Origin: Sclerurus mexicanus
Taxonomy: Eukaryota > Chordata > Aves > Passeriformes > Furnariidae
Assembly (NCBI GenBank): GCA_013396755.1
Contig: VWZF01006088.1
Location: 248,001 to 312,000, forward strand
DNA length: 64,000 bases
Reading direction: 5' to 3'
Position 1 is the stretch's first letter. The number at the start of each line of letters is the position of its first letter. Below are positions 63,702-64,000 of the stretch, piece by piece. Both the position numbers and the translations under genes were made by a program. Under the pieces are notes generated by a model. The model saw only the letters and a list, made by a program, of their open reading frames with translations. It was not told the origin of the DNA and did no database searches.

Positions 63702-64000
63702 GTAAGGTATTTCTTTTTCAGCAAGATAGAGGGCTCTCACAGTTTGAATAATTATTTACACATTTAAATAAACTATTGCAAAATTAAACCCTGGTCTTAT
63801 TTTAAAGAATCTTTGTGTATTAAGCTTTGCTCCCCTACAAATATTGATCAGTCTGATGGCTTATATGAGGTACAAGGTGCCTTGAAGGAATCAGGACTTG
63901 AGAAGTGGTCACTAGTGCAGTATATTGACCTCCTCCTTTCTAGATCTTTCATTTGATCTTGTCCACACACCAAAAAAAAAAGATACAACCCTGCCTGATT
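63702..64000 (+). other. SV2B: SV2B intron, start only
   Basis: It begins with GTAAGG. The window ends before the next acceptor, and nothing else is recognised. Confidence 0.9.

Noticed and set aside
1..64000. tRNA, rRNA, snRNA, CRISPR arrays, LTR pairs or viral genes
   Set aside because: Reading both strands, I saw no cloverleaf with A/B boxes, no regular spaced repeats, no long terminal repeat pair and no retroviral or transposase domains apart from the CR1 3' fragments.

Overview
The window is vertebrate nuclear DNA, most probably from a bird. It carries three truncated CR1 LINE 3' ends with the avian-type ATTCTATG octamer tail, and a compact intron-exon gene whose conceptual protein is synaptic vesicle glycoprotein 2B (SV2B). 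I cannot name the species. There is no bacterial, plasmid, phage or CRISPR content, and I see no sign of a new multi-gene system.

Layout. 1-11,339 is apparently intergenic, non-coding sequence with two CR1 fragments, a long (ATCC)n microsatellite and a 39-bp tandem duplication. 11,340-12,110 is a CpG island. It ends a likely non-coding first exon at a strong splice donor (11,590/11,591), and I infer it to be the SV2B promoter. 11,591-45,859 is a large first intron of about 34 kb with a third CR1 and minor repeats. 45,860-46,739 is the exon carrying the SV2B start codon (ATG at 46,229). Six further coding exons follow at 56,495-56,675, 57,305-57,456, 59,288-59,421, 60,181-60,270, 62,379-62,489 and 63,613-63,701. 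The gene runs off the right edge inside its next intron.

The seven coding exons join in frame with consistent phases (1, 2, 1, 0, 0, 0, 2). They give 422 complete codons plus two bases of the next, roughly the N-terminal 60% of SV2B: the acidic cytoplasmic N-terminus, transmembrane segments 1-6 of the major facilitator fold, the central cytoplasmic loop and the start of TM7. The luminal loop and C-terminal half lie beyond the window.

Points worth a second look are a 20-residue N-terminal extension relative to mammalian SV2B that resembles the SV2A/SV2C start, a tandem splice donor 4 nt apart after the TM4 exon, a polypyrimidine tract made of a TC microsatellite, upstream ORFs in the inferred leader, and one unexplained 184-codon intronic ORF.
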